Origin: Syntrophus aciditrophicus
Lineage (GTDB): Bacteria > Desulfobacterota > Syntrophia > Syntrophales > UBA5619
NCBI GenBank assembly: GCA_020722315.1
Contig: DYLD01000011.1
Location: forward strand, 1-36,779
DNA: 36,779 nt
Direction of reading: 5' to 3'
Every line of letters begins with the position of its first letter. The first letter of the stretch is position 1. The position numbers and the translations under genes are program-made. The notes under the pieces are model-generated. The model was not told the DNA's origin. It did no database searches and was given only the letters and a program-made list of their open reading frames with translations. Of the stretch, positions 27,705 to 36,779 are shown in pieces.

Positions 27705-28982
27705 ATGCTGGACATTAAATATCTGAGACAGAACATCGAGTTCGTCGCCCTGAAGATGGCTCAGAGGGGGCAGGGGATGAATTTCGAGCGCTTTGCGTTG
27801 CTTGATTCCCACAGGCGGGAAATCCTCCAGGAGGTTGAGTGGCTCCGCAGCGAGCGGAACCTTGTCTCCAGGCAAATCGGCGAAAAAAAGAAAAAGGGAG
27901 AAAACGCGGACGAGATCATAGCCAAGATGGGCGACGTCTCGACAAGGATAAAAGCTCTCGAGCAGGATCTGAAAAAGACGGACGGGGATATCGAACAGAT
28001 CATGATGACGATCCCGAACATACCGCACGAATCGGTCGTCAACGGGGTGGATTCCAATGACAACCCGATCGTCCGTGTCTGGGGCGAAAAGCCGGAGTTT
28101 GCTTTCCCTCCGCGATCGCACTGGGACATAGGAGAAGACCTGCATATTCTCGACTTCGCCGCCGGGGCGAAACTTACCGGCGCACGTTTCACGGTGTACC
28201 GATCGATGGGTGCAAGGCTGGAGAGGGCGCTGATCAATTTTATGCTTGATCTCCATACAAAGGAACACGGCTATACCGAGATACTCCCACCGTTTATCGT
28301 CAACCGCGAAAGCATGACCGGCACCGGACAGCTCCCCAAGTTCGAAGAGGATCTGTTTAAAATAGAAAACCTGGACTATTTCCTCATTCCAACCGCTGAG
28401 GTCCCGGTCACGAACATACACCGCGGAGAGATCCTGGAGGAAAAGGAACTTCCCCTTTGTTACGCGGCGTATACCCCCTGCTTTCGGGCCGAGGCCGGCT
28501 CGTATGGAAAGGATACGCGGGGCCTGATCCGTCAGCACCAATTTAATAAGGTCGAACTGGTAAAATTTACGAAACCGGAGGATTCTTATCAGGAACTGGA
28601 AAAGCTGACGCTGGATGCCGAAGAGGTGCTCAAGAGGCTCAATATCCCGTACCGGGTTGTAAGCCTCTGCACGGGCGATCTCGGGTTTTCCGCCGCGAAG
28701 ACCTATGACATCGAGGTATGGCTTCCGGGACAGGGTACATACCGGGAGATATCTTCGTGCAGCAATTTTGAAGATTTTCAGGCCCGCCGGGCCTCGATCC
28801 GCTTCCGGCGGGAGCAGACCAGAAAGGTCGAATTGGCCCACACGCTCAACGGCTCCGGGCTCGCCGTCGGCAGAACCGTCGCTGCGGTACTGGAGAATTA
28901 CCAGCAGGCCGACGGGAGCGTCCTGATACCAGATGTTCTTAAACCCTATATGGGGGGCGTTGACATAATCAGGAATGAGTAG
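27705..28982 (+). CDS. serS: Seryl-tRNA synthetase
   Basis: [113 protein letters not shown]. Confidence 0.97.
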   Translation: MLDIKYLRQNIEFVALKMAQRGQGMNFERFALLDSHRREILQEVEWLRSERNLVSRQIGEKKKKGENADEIIAKMGDVSTRIKALEQDLKKTDGDIEQIMMTIPNIPHESVVNGVDSNDNPIVRVWGEKPEFAFPPRSHWDIGEDLHILDFAAGAKLTGARFTVYRSMGARLERALINFMLDLHTKEHGYTEILPPFIVNRESMTGTGQLPKFEEDLFKIENLDYFLIPTAEVPVTNIHRGEILEEKELPLCYAAYTPCFRAEAGSYGKDTRGLIRQHQFNKVELVKFTKPEDSYQELEKLTLDAEEVLKRLNIPYRVVSLCTGDLGFSAAKTYDIEVWLPGQGTYREISSCSNFEDFQARRASIRFRREQTRKVELAHTLNGSGLAVGRTVAAVLENYQQADGSVLIPDVLKPYMGGVDIIRNE

Positions 28983-29065
28983 TAGTCTTTACCAGTATTA
29001 TTCCTTGCTGTTCTCGAGCGAAGTTTTCGCCGGATTTTTTCACGGTTTTTTATCTACAACAACCC

Positions 29066-29151
29066 GGAGGGATGGCCGAGAGGTCTATGGCGGCGGTCTT
29101 GAAAACCGTTGACCGAAAGGTTCGCGGGTTCGAATCCTGCTCCCTCCGCCA
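29066..29151 (+). tRNA. tRNA-Ser(TGA)
   Basis: GGAGGGA/TCCCTCC acceptor stem, anticodon loop CTTGAAA with TGA at 29100-29102, long variable arm, GGTTCGAATCC T-arm, encoded CCA. Confidence 0.95.
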
Positions 29152-29265
29152 TTTTTCCATCCCGAGAGGTTTAACAGGCCCGGAAGGCACAACGAGATGA
29201 ACCGCATCTGATAATCTCCCTTCCCGATACCCGCCTCAGCTCTAGACGATCGACGTCTTTTCGCC

Positions 29266-29294
29266 TTGACATCCGATGGATCGATTACTATATA
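29266..29294 (+). promoter_or_regulatory. sigma70-like promoter for the NEW3-ABC operon
   Basis: TTGACA (29266-29271), 17-bp spacer, TATATA (29289-29294). Confidence 0.65.
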
Positions 29295-29367
29295 GCTTGT
29301 CGAATGGAGTTCCTACTTTGATGTTTTGTACTATAACCCACTACAGATCGGCAGGAGGTTGCAAGTG

Positions 29368-30579
29368 ATGGTTCGCGAAATACGTTTGAAAAAATCCGTT
29401 GTGTTTATATTCGTTTTAATTCTGTTAACCTTTTCGCTAGTTGCCCAGACATCGGCGAAAGACGACAAAGACGACAACCGGCCGCTCAGGGGAATCGCCG
29501 TTTATACGGACTATTCCGGGGTCGATGTCGCCATCGGAGAAAGCGTGCAACTGGACGTAACAGTCGAGAACAAGGGAAAGACCGACGAGAATATCGACGT
29601 TCGTCTTGCCGCGGTGGCCAAGGGATGGAAGGCCGTCCTCAAGGGAACACGTTACCAGGTCAGTGGAATGTACGTCCCTGCGACAAAAACTAAGACGCTG
29701 ACGCTCAACCTCGATCCGGCCAAGGATACGGGCCCCGGCCGATACGCATTCCTTCTCGAAGCGAAGACGGCCGATGGAAAATTTACATCGTCGCATCAGT
29801 TGATGGTTAATGTGCAGGCAAGGAAAGTCGGCGCGGACGACATACAGATCAATGCCGCTTATCCGGTGCTCCGCGGGCAGACCGATGCGAAGTTCGAATT
29901 TTCGCTGGATGTCCTCAACAAAAGCCAGATCGACCGCACCTTCAACCTCTCCGCCGTGGGGCCGGAGGGCTGGGAAATAAACTTTAAACCCTCCTATGAA
30001 CAGAAACTTATTTCGACGATCCGGGTTAAGGAGGGACAGAGCCAGACCGTGAACGTCGAAGTCACCCCTAAACCGGCAGCCGGCGCCGGAGAATACCCGG
30101 TCATTGTCCGAATCGGCGCCGCGGAAAGCAAGGCCGAGGTGAAGCTTACCGTTGTCCTGACGGGAAACTACAAGCTTGACGCCGGGACGCCGAACGGCAT
30201 CCTTTCTCTTGAGGCTTATGCGGGGAAGCCGGCCAACTTTTCCCTCTTCGTCAAAAATACCGGCTCAGCGCCGAACAGAAACATCAACTTTTCGAGTTTC
30301 AAACCGGAAAACTGGGAAGTGACATTCAAACCGGAGAAGATCGATGCGCTTGCCCCCGGCGAGATGAAGCAGGTTGAGGTGACTGTGAAACCCGGTCAAC
30401 AGACCCTTGTGGGAGATTACTCGGTCGGCGTGATGGTAAACGGGGAAAAGTCCGACAAAACCGTCGAAATGAGGGTCACGGTAAAGGCATCATCGGCCTG
30501 GGGATGGATCGGAATAGGTCTTATCATCCTGGTCATTCTGGGCCTCGGATTTCTGTTCATGAAGATGGGGAGACGCTAA
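29368..30579 (+). CDS. Secreted/membrane-anchored NEW3-type domain protein associated with ABC transporter
   Basis: N-terminal signal peptide, repeated Ig-like segments (VENKGKTDENIDVRL; LNKSQIDRTFNLSAVGPEGWEI; VKNTGSAPNRNINFSSFKPENWEVTF), C-terminal TM helix; AGGAGG RBS before ATG 29368. Confidence 0.82.
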   Translation: MVREIRLKKSVVFIFVLILLTFSLVAQTSAKDDKDDNRPLRGIAVYTDYSGVDVAIGESVQLDVTVENKGKTDENIDVRLAAVAKGWKAVLKGTRYQVSGMYVPATKTKTLTLNLDPAKDTGPGRYAFLLEAKTADGKFTSSHQLMVNVQARKVGADDIQINAAYPVLRGQTDAKFEFSLDVLNKSQIDRTFNLSAVGPEGWEINFKPSYEQKLISTIRVKEGQSQTVNVEVTPKPAAGAGEYPVIVRIGAAESKAEVKLTVVLTGNYKLDAGTPNGILSLEAYAGKPANFSLFVKNTGSAPNRNINFSSFKPENWEVTFKPEKIDALAPGEMKQVEVTVKPGQQTLVGDYSVGVMVNGEKSDKTVEMRVTVKASSAWGWIGIGLIILVILGLGFLFMKMGRR

Positions 30580-30580
30580 C

Positions 30581-31336
30581 GTGGAAGCAAAAACCGTCAT
30601 CCAACTGGAAAATCTGACCAAGCGCTACGGGAGGCAGGCAGCCGTCAGCAACCTTAATCTGGAGGTCAAGGAGGGAGAGATCTTCGGTTTTCTCGGGCCG
30701 AACGGCGCGGGAAAGACAACGACGATGCTGATGATCCTCGGCCTGACCGAGCCTACCTCCGGAAAGGTCAGGGTCTTCGATTTAAACCCGACGCGTGAAG
30801 GGATGAAGGTAAAGCAGATGATCGGTTATCTTCCCGAAAATGTCGGTTTCTACGACGACATGGATGCGCGGGGCAATCTGCGTTACATCGCTCGTCTGAA
30901 CGGGATTCCCGATAATATATCCGATGGGCGTATCGAGAGCCTCCTCAACGATATGGATCTTGCCAAAGAGGCCGATAAAAAGGTCGGAGGCTATTCAAAG
31001 GGAATGAAACAGCGCCTCGGTATCGCCGAGGTTCTCCTCAAGGAACCGAAAATAGCCTTCCTCGATGAACCGACCATCGGTCTCGATCCCGACGGAACAA
31101 ACAAGATGCTCGATCTGATCCGGAGCCTGAGCAGGGAACGGAAAATGACGATCTTCTTCTCTTCGCATCTGCTGGATCAGGTCCAGCGTATCTCCGACAG
31201 GGTCGGTATCATGATAGCGGGAAACCTCGTCGCCGCCGGGCCGCTTGCGGAACTGGCCGAACGCGGGCTCGGCCTCAAGGAAGGGGAATCCTACACGCTC
31301 GAAGAAATCTACATGAAATATTTCAAGGAGGCGTAA
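30581..31336 (+). CDS. ABC transporter ATP-binding protein
   Basis: GFLGPNGAGKTTTMLMILG, YSKGMKQRLGIAEVLLKEPKIAFLDEPTIGLDPDG; GTG start. Confidence 0.95.
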   Translation: MEAKTVIQLENLTKRYGRQAAVSNLNLEVKEGEIFGFLGPNGAGKTTTMLMILGLTEPTSGKVRVFDLNPTREGMKVKQMIGYLPENVGFYDDMDARGNLRYIARLNGIPDNISDGRIESLLNDMDLAKEADKKVGGYSKGMKQRLGIAEVLLKEPKIAFLDEPTIGLDPDGTNKMLDLIRSLSRERKMTIFFSSHLLDQVQRISDRVGIMIAGNLVAAGPLAELAERGLGLKEGESYTLEEIYMKYFKEA

Positions 31337-31338
31337 CT

Positions 31339-32307
31339 TTGAACGGGGTTTTGACAATATACCGTAAAGAAATGGAAGACCATTTCAGCTCGATGCGGTT
31401 TCTTTTGATAACGATGCTGATCTTCATGGTCGGCGTCATCATTGCTTCGCTTTCCGGCATGTCGGTCAGGGATGAACTGAAGGGAATGGCCAAACCGGAT
31501 TTTATTTTCCTTCTTCTGTTCACCTCGACGGGAAAGCTCTTTTCATTTGTCCAGTTCATAGGGTTTTTTGGCCCTCTGATCGGAATCATCCTCGGCTTTG
31601 ACGCGATCAACCGGGAAAGATCGGGCCGGACGTTGAGCAAGCTCGTCGCGCAGCCGATTTACCGGGACGCGATCATCAATGGAAAGTTTCTCGCCGGCGT
31701 GACGATGATCACGATCCTGATGGTTTCGCTGATCCTGATCATAGCGGGGCTTGGAATCCGCCTTATCGGCGTCGTCCCGGGGGCGGACGAGATCTGGCGG
31801 CTTTTGATCTACCTTGTCTTAAGCATACTCTACATATCGTTCTGGCTCGGCGTCGCGATTCTTTTCTCGGTCGTCTTCCGCAGCACGGCGACATCGGCGC
31901 TGGCGGCCCTTGCGCTATGGATAGGTCTTTCGTTCTTCGTCGGGCTTGGCGGGAGCCTTCTGGCCGATGCGATCTCTCCGATCAAGGACACCGCCGATAT
32001 CGCGGAGGCGCAGGAGGCCTTCATCAAGAATGCCAACGTGCAGAGGGTCGCGTCGCTCATTTCCCCGGCGACACTTTATGGGGATGCGACATCGACGATT
32101 CTGGATCCGCTCCGCAAGACGCCGCGCTCGTTTATTCTGATGGGACCGCTGGAGAGGCTTTCCCTCTCACGTTTCCAGAATCCTCTCCCTCTCTCGCAGA
32201 GCATCGTTATCGTCATGCCGTTCATGGTTTCCCTTGTCTCGATTACATTCCTCTTTTTCGCGATCTGCTACGCGGTCTTCATGCGCCAGGAGATCCGATC
32301 GACCTGA
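31339..32307 (+). CDS. ABC-2 type transporter permease (NosY-like)
   Basis: Multiple TM helices; GFDAINRERSGRTLSKLVAQPIYRDAIINGKFLAG typical of the ABC-2 family. Confidence 0.9.
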   Translation: MNGVLTIYRKEMEDHFSSMRFLLITMLIFMVGVIIASLSGMSVRDELKGMAKPDFIFLLLFTSTGKLFSFVQFIGFFGPLIGIILGFDAINRERSGRTLSKLVAQPIYRDAIINGKFLAGVTMITILMVSLILIIAGLGIRLIGVVPGADEIWRLLIYLVLSILYISFWLGVAILFSVVFRSTATSALAALALWIGLSFFVGLGGSLLADAISPIKDTADIAEAQEAFIKNANVQRVASLISPATLYGDATSTILDPLRKTPRSFILMGPLERLSLSRFQNPLPLSQSIVIVMPFMVSLVSITFLFFAICYAVFMRQEIRST

Positions 32308-32346
32308 GTCGCGCCAGCGGGCTTAAAAAGATTAGGAGAAAAACTT

Positions 32347-32799
32347 ATGAATAAAGCAATCGTCCTGCTCGCGGCTCTTCTTGCAATTGCCGTTACCGGC
32401 TGTCAGAAACAGGAGGAACCGGCGACGGCTCTTTCGCCTCATCCTTCCCTCATGCAGCCTTCTGCACCCAATCAGGAAAGTCTCCAGGGTCAGGGAGGCT
32501 GTCCGGCGATGTCCCAGCAGAACCCGCACGCCGGTATGAAGACACAGGAAATCCCTCCGGGTATGGCGGCCCATAAGGGGACGGTGCGGCAAAAAATAGA
32601 CGCCGCAGGCTATACCTACCTGGAAATCGAAGAAAAAGGGAAAAAACTCTGGGTGGCTGTTCTTAAGGCGAATGTCGAGAAGGGCGATATCGTCGAAATC
32701 CCGGAGTCGCCGATGATGAGGAATTTCACAAGCAGGGCGCTGAATCGGACCTTCGATGAGATTCTGTTTGCGGGAGGGATACGCGTCGTCAAAAAGTGA
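32347..32799 (+). CDS. Small lipoprotein with NrfJ-like C-terminal domain
   Basis: Lipobox AVTGC; GTVRQKIDAAGYTYLEIEEKGKKLWVAVLKANVEKGDIVEI. Confidence 0.7.
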   Translation: MNKAIVLLAALLAIAVTGCQKQEEPATALSPHPSLMQPSAPNQESLQGQGGCPAMSQQNPHAGMKTQEIPPGMAAHKGTVRQKIDAAGYTYLEIEEKGKKLWVAVLKANVEKGDIVEIPESPMMRNFTSRALNRTFDEILFAGGIRVVKK

Positions 32800-32833
32800 C
32801 GCGCGCGCAGGAAACCTTTTCCAAGCTCTCCCT

Positions 32834-33679
32834 TCATGAACTGCCGTAGCTGTGCAACCCGGCAAGTATCAGATTGACGCCGAGGTAGCAGAACAGCGTC
32901 GCCGCGAAACCGACAATCGAAAGGACGGCCGCCTTCTTCCCCATCCACCCCCTGGTGATCCGGGCGTGGAGATACGCCGCATAGATAAACCAGACGATCA
33001 GAGACCATGTCTCCTTCGGGTCCCAGCTCCAGTATGACCCCCACGCGACGTTCGCCCAGAAGGCGCCCGTTACGATTCCGATCGTCAAAAGCGGAAACCC
33101 GATCGCGATCGTTTTGTAGCTTACCTCGTCAAGCGTGACAGAATCGGGAATAAAGCCCCAGAACCCTCCCGGGTTTCTTCCCGGATTTTGTTCCGACCTG
33201 ACTTTCATCAGGTAAAGAATGCTCAGGCCGAACGAGACCGCAAAGGCCGCATACCCGATAAAACACGTGATAACATGGTAGGTAAGCCAGTTGCTCTGCA
33301 GGGCGGGAATCAACGGACGAATCTCTTTCGAAGTCAATGATGCGTACGCCATGATGATAAACGGAAACGGGGAGACAAACGCCCCCATGATCCTGAGACG
33401 GAACTTTCTTTCCAGAAGGATATAGATAATTGCGACCGTCCACGCAAAAAAGACCAGGGATTCATACAGATTGGTAAGCGGGATGCGGCCGATCCCCATT
33501 TCATACGATTCGTACCAGCGCAGACCGAGGGCGGCGGTTTCGATGACGAATCCGGCAAAAAGCGTCCAGGATGCTAACCTGCCTACCCGTTGTGTCCGGA
33601 AAGACACATACGCTATGTAGAGCACCATCGCGAGAAAATAGACCAGGGTGCAGGCGTTAAAAAGAAGCGAATTGCTCAT
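32834..33679 (-). CDS. ccsA: Cytochrome c biogenesis protein CcsA/ResC-like
   Basis: [29 protein letters not shown] tryptophan-rich heme-handling motif; multiple TM helices. Confidence 0.94.
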   Translation of the reverse strand: MSNSLLFNACTLVYFLAMVLYIAYVSFRTQRVGRLASWTLFAGFVIETAALGLRWYESYEMGIGRIPLTNLYESLVFFAWTVAIIYILLERKFRLRIMGAFVSPFPFIIMAYASLTSKEIRPLIPALQSNWLTYHVITCFIGYAAFAVSFGLSILYLMKVRSEQNPGRNPGGFWGFIPDSVTLDEVSYKTIAIGFPLLTIGIVTGAFWANVAWGSYWSWDPKETWSLIVWFIYAAYLHARITRGWMGKKAAVLSIVGFAATLFCYLGVNLILAGLHSYGSS

Positions 33680-35070
33680 CGGACAATCTCCTTCATAAGC
33701 CGGATGATGGCGTCGATTTCCCTTTTGTACGTGTCGCGGTTGCGGTTCGCCTTTCCGGCGATCGTAAGCTCGCTCTTGCCTTCAGCAGTAGCCTTTATAG
33801 AAACCCACAACTGCCGGTGGGAGATGAAAAAGGCCATCATAATCCCTAAAATCAGCATGATCGAACCCGTCCAGACCAAAAACTCGCCGGGGTCTTTGCT
33901 GACCTGCAGACCTGTATATTCCCTGACTACTATATTCTTGACGCGAAAAAAGTAATCCCCGCCGCGCATCCTGTCGTACCGCGGGTAGTTCTGCAAAAGC
34001 CAGACACCCCTTGCCCGGCCTTCTGGAGGGTAGATGTTTACGCCGAGCGCCGGGCCTGCATCCATCCCATTCGGGAGGACAAAATGCTCCTGATAATCCG
34101 CCGGCTCGACAGCATCGGGGATTCCTGAAACAGCCGTTCTTTCCCCGAAAAATGCGATTGCCGTCCCCCGCAGCGAGCCATCGTTGTTGATCGCTTCGAT
34201 GGTTGCCTTTTCGGGCAGCGCGCCGTAACTCGACTGAAAGAACGTAATTCCTTCGAATGTCAGAGGATCATTCACCCTGATCGTCTTTCTTATGACTTCC
34301 CGGCCGTCCTTTATCACGGAGAGATCGCTGCGGTAGTCTTTCGGTTCCCCGGTATTGTAGAACTCAACATCGAAGGCGTTGCACTTCACCTGAAAATCCA
34401 GCGCCCTGATCTTCCCCGACCGCGTCTGTAATCTTTGCAGCGTATCCCCCTCGAGCAGGTTGACATAGCCCCTGTAACCAAAAAAAGAGCCGATGATCCC
34501 GCCGAGGAAGATGATCAGGATGCTCAGATGGGTAAGAAAAAACGACAGACGGCTGTATCTCGCCTTTTCAAAGAAAAGGTGTCTGGTGCCGTCAGCGGTT
34601 ACGGTTTCGGTGTGTTTTCCGGTAAAGCGCCGGCTGACGATTCCGAGAGCCGCATCCCGGATTTTCTCCGGCGGAAGGTCATAGCAGATCGTTTCCTTGA
34701 ACGGCAGCGACCTCAGGAAGTGTTCGTCAAGGACAAGTGTTTTTTTCTTTACGCCGGCGAGGATCCCTTTATAGCGGCTGATCGTACATGCAATAAGATT
34801 GACGGCCAGAAGGACAAGGCACGAAACAAACCACCAGCTGTGGTACATGTCGAACAGACCGAGCCTGTTGAATATCTCCACGGTCAGGGGTTTGTAGTAA
34901 CGGTAATACTGCTGCAGCGGGAGACCCTGCTCAATGATCGTCCCGGCAATCGACAACGCGGCCAGAAGCAGTAAAAGAACGACAAGCAGCTTCAACGAAG
35001 AAAGAAAAGCCCACAGTGTTCGGGTTAGAGAGCGCTTTGTTTTTTTTCCCGTTTCTTCGGTTACAGACAT
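33676..35070 (-). CDS. resB: Cytochrome c biogenesis protein ResB
   Basis: [74 protein letters not shown] overlap with ccsA start. Confidence 0.93.
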   Translation of the reverse strand: MSVTEETGKKTKRSLTRTLWAFLSSLKLLVVLLLLLAALSIAGTIIEQGLPLQQYYRYYKPLTVEIFNRLGLFDMYHSWWFVSCLVLLAVNLIACTISRYKGILAGVKKKTLVLDEHFLRSLPFKETICYDLPPEKIRDAALGIVSRRFTGKHTETVTADGTRHLFFEKARYSRLSFFLTHLSILIIFLGGIIGSFFGYRGYVNLLEGDTLQRLQTRSGKIRALDFQVKCNAFDVEFYNTGEPKDYRSDLSVIKDGREVIRKTIRVNDPLTFEGITFFQSSYGALPEKATIEAINNDGSLRGTAIAFFGERTAVSGIPDAVEPADYQEHFVLPNGMDAGPALGVNIYPPEGRARGVWLLQNYPRYDRMRGGDYFFRVKNIVVREYTGLQVSKDPGEFLVWTGSIMLILGIMMAFFISHRQLWVSIKATAEGKSELTIAGKANRNRDTYKREIDAIIRLMKEIVR

Positions 35071-35095
35071 AACTTCCTTTTCATATCGACCATTT

Positions 35096-35136
35096 TAAAT
35101 GGCGCCATTTATATGTGGTCGGCTTAGTTCTGTCAA
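35096..35136 (-). promoter_or_regulatory. resB-ccsA promoter with 16-bp palindrome over the -10/start region
   Basis: Minus strand TTGACA (35131-35136), 17-bp spacer, TATAAA (35108-35113); TAAATGGCGCCATTTA perfect palindrome at 35096-35111. Confidence 0.65.
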
Positions 35137-35249
35137 GATAATTCGTTCGGCCGAATCCGCTTACCGTCAAATGCCCGTTACACCGGCCGTGAGTCCAGCC
35201 GTCTGCCGGCATCGAGATGGCGGTTGAGCTCACTTTCCTTACCGGGCAC

Positions 35250-36446
35250 TCATACGGAAAACCATTCTGCCGCCGGCGTGAGAAGGAACTTCTCCAAGGA
35301 AATGCCGTCGCCGCCGACCAGCAGTTTCCGCTTCGGCGCAAAGGCCTTGTCAAAGGCATCCATGCCGGGCATCACGATCTTGTGGGAGCCGCTCTTGACC
35401 TCGATGGCGACCAAGTCGTTGCCCGAACGGAGAATAAAATCGACTTCCCGGCCGCGCTCGCGCCAGTAGAACACCTCGATCCCCGTTGTTGAGGCGCTGT
35501 TGATCAGATGAGCGCCGACCGCCGATTCTACCAGCCGGCCCCAGAACTCCCTGTCCTTGCGGGCCTCATCGAAGGTCAGCCGCGACTGCGCACTGATGAG
35601 GGCCGTATTCAATACCTGAAGTTTGGGGCTTGACGACCGCTCGCGGACCTGGTGCCCGGCAATCTTTTGTAGCCCTGTCAGCATCCCGGCCCCGGTCAGC
35701 AGTTCCAAATAATGGGCCAACGTCGTCGTGTTGCCGGCATCCTGAAGTTGTCCGATCATTTTCTGGTACGAGAGAATTTGTCCCGAGAAGGTGCAGCCGA
35801 GCTGGAAAAGCCGCCGGAGCAGCGCGGGTTTATCGACACGCGTCAAAAGCAGGATGTCACGGGAAAGGGTCGTCTCGATGAGTGAATCAATAATGTAGCG
35901 CGACCAGCGCTGCCGGTCGTCAATCAGGCACGCCGCACCTGGATAGCCCCCGAAATAGACATAGTGTTCAAGATCCCAGCCGAAAGCCTCCTGCATCTCG
36001 GCATAAGACCAATGGGTTACGGGAAGTATCTCGAACCGCCCGGCGAGACTTTCCGTCAGCCCCCGCTGAATCAAAAGCGGCGCCGATCCCAGCAGAAGAA
36101 CCTTGAGGGAGCGTTTCTCGCGTGTATCGGCATCCCAGAGCCGTTTGACCACCTCGGACCAACCGGTCACCTTCTGGACTTCATCTAAGACGAGGATCGC
36201 CCCGCCTTTTTCTTTCGTCTCCCGATCCAGGAGCCTTCCAGTGTCCCATTGCTGTTCGATCCATGTCCGATTCTGGAGGGTGGGTTCATCCGCGGAGGCA
36301 TAGTGGACCGGAAGGGGGGTATCGTCGGCAATCTGGCGCACCAGCGTGGTCTTTCCCGTTTGCCGCGGCCCGGCGAGAACCTGGAGGAACCGGCGCGGTT
36401 CCTGCATCCTTCCGACCAAAGCCGCGTAGAGGGGGCGGTGATACAT
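35250..36446 (-). CDS. AAA ATPase with C-terminal DUF4143 domain
   Basis: LAGPRQTGKTTLVRQIADD, AILVLDEVQKVTGWSEVVKRLWD, VLLLGSAPLL; C-terminal WRERGREVDFILRSGNDLVAIEVKSG. Confidence 0.93.
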   Translation of the reverse strand: MYHRPLYAALVGRMQEPRRFLQVLAGPRQTGKTTLVRQIADDTPLPVHYASADEPTLQNRTWIEQQWDTGRLLDRETKEKGGAILVLDEVQKVTGWSEVVKRLWDADTREKRSLKVLLLGSAPLLIQRGLTESLAGRFEILPVTHWSYAEMQEAFGWDLEHYVYFGGYPGAACLIDDRQRWSRYIIDSLIETTLSRDILLLTRVDKPALLRRLFQLGCTFSGQILSYQKMIGQLQDAGNTTTLAHYLELLTGAGMLTGLQKIAGHQVRERSSSPKLQVLNTALISAQSRLTFDEARKDREFWGRLVESAVGAHLINSASTTGIEVFYWRERGREVDFILRSGNDLVAIEVKSGSHKIVMPGMDAFDKAFAPKRKLLVGGDGISLEKFLLTPAAEWFSV

Positions 36447-36779
36447 CTCGTTGAATCTCCTCGGTGAATGACGTCAATAAAACCAGTTTAACAATTTACT
36501 CAATACGCTGATGAATTTTACTCAAGACCTTTCTGGATGTCAAGTGCATTCAGCAAATAGCCCAATCCTTCAAATAGCCGTTCAGCTTATCCCAAGTTCA
36601 GCGTTGTTCAAAAATAAATGTGTATAATTGAGCTGTTGTAAGACACACATCTTGCGTTTTGGCACTACATGTTAATAATCTTTACACAATCGTTTTGATC
36701 GTTTTCCCTGGTCGGTGGGGTAGATTAAGCACATCGTAAATCCGGGAATGGAAAGGTTCCGGACGGGACGATTTCCGGA

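Noticed and set aside
27603-28841. 412-aa minus-strand ORF
   Set aside because: Antisense shadow of serS, which has unmistakable class II synthetase motifs
1-36779. CRISPR array, prophage or defence island
   Set aside because: No regularly spaced identical repeats, no phage structural genes, integrase or intact transposase; the AAA/DUF4143 gene alone does not support a defence system

Overview
The window holds about 30 tightly packed chromosomal genes and looks like an anaerobic, Desulfobacterota/Syntrophales-like genome (lineage is inference). Left to right: corA; a double-length ThyX-like protein; a ubiE/menG methyltransferase; a minus-strand thiE - Cys-rich zinc-ribbon - YcaO operon; a minus-strand operon joining a four-subunit pyruvate:ferredoxin oxidoreductase (porCDAB) to NuoE/NuoF/NuoG-like NADH-module subunits; a molybdenum hydroxylase operon (coxG-like, FAD, 2Fe-2S, Mo subunits, small Cys protein); a pstCAB-phoU-phoR-phoB operon with no adjacent pstS; tex; a MaoC-like hydratase; serS followed by tRNA-Ser(UGA); a NEW3-domain protein with an ABC-2 transporter; a small lipoprotein; ccsA/resB cytochrome c biogenesis genes; and an AAA/DUF4143 ATPase. 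Beyond the genes, four intergenic regions carry related MITE-like repeats with imperfect terminal inverted repeats, one flanked by an exact 5-bp direct repeat. One copy sits between a multi-repeat Pho box and pstC. Other notable signals are two promoter-operator palindromes (upstream of coxG and resB), complementary motif degeneration in the tandem ThyX protein, and the POR/NADH-module operon with no H-cluster hydrogenase domain. No CRISPR array, rRNA or intact transposase was seen. All calls come from reading the sequence; no searches were run.
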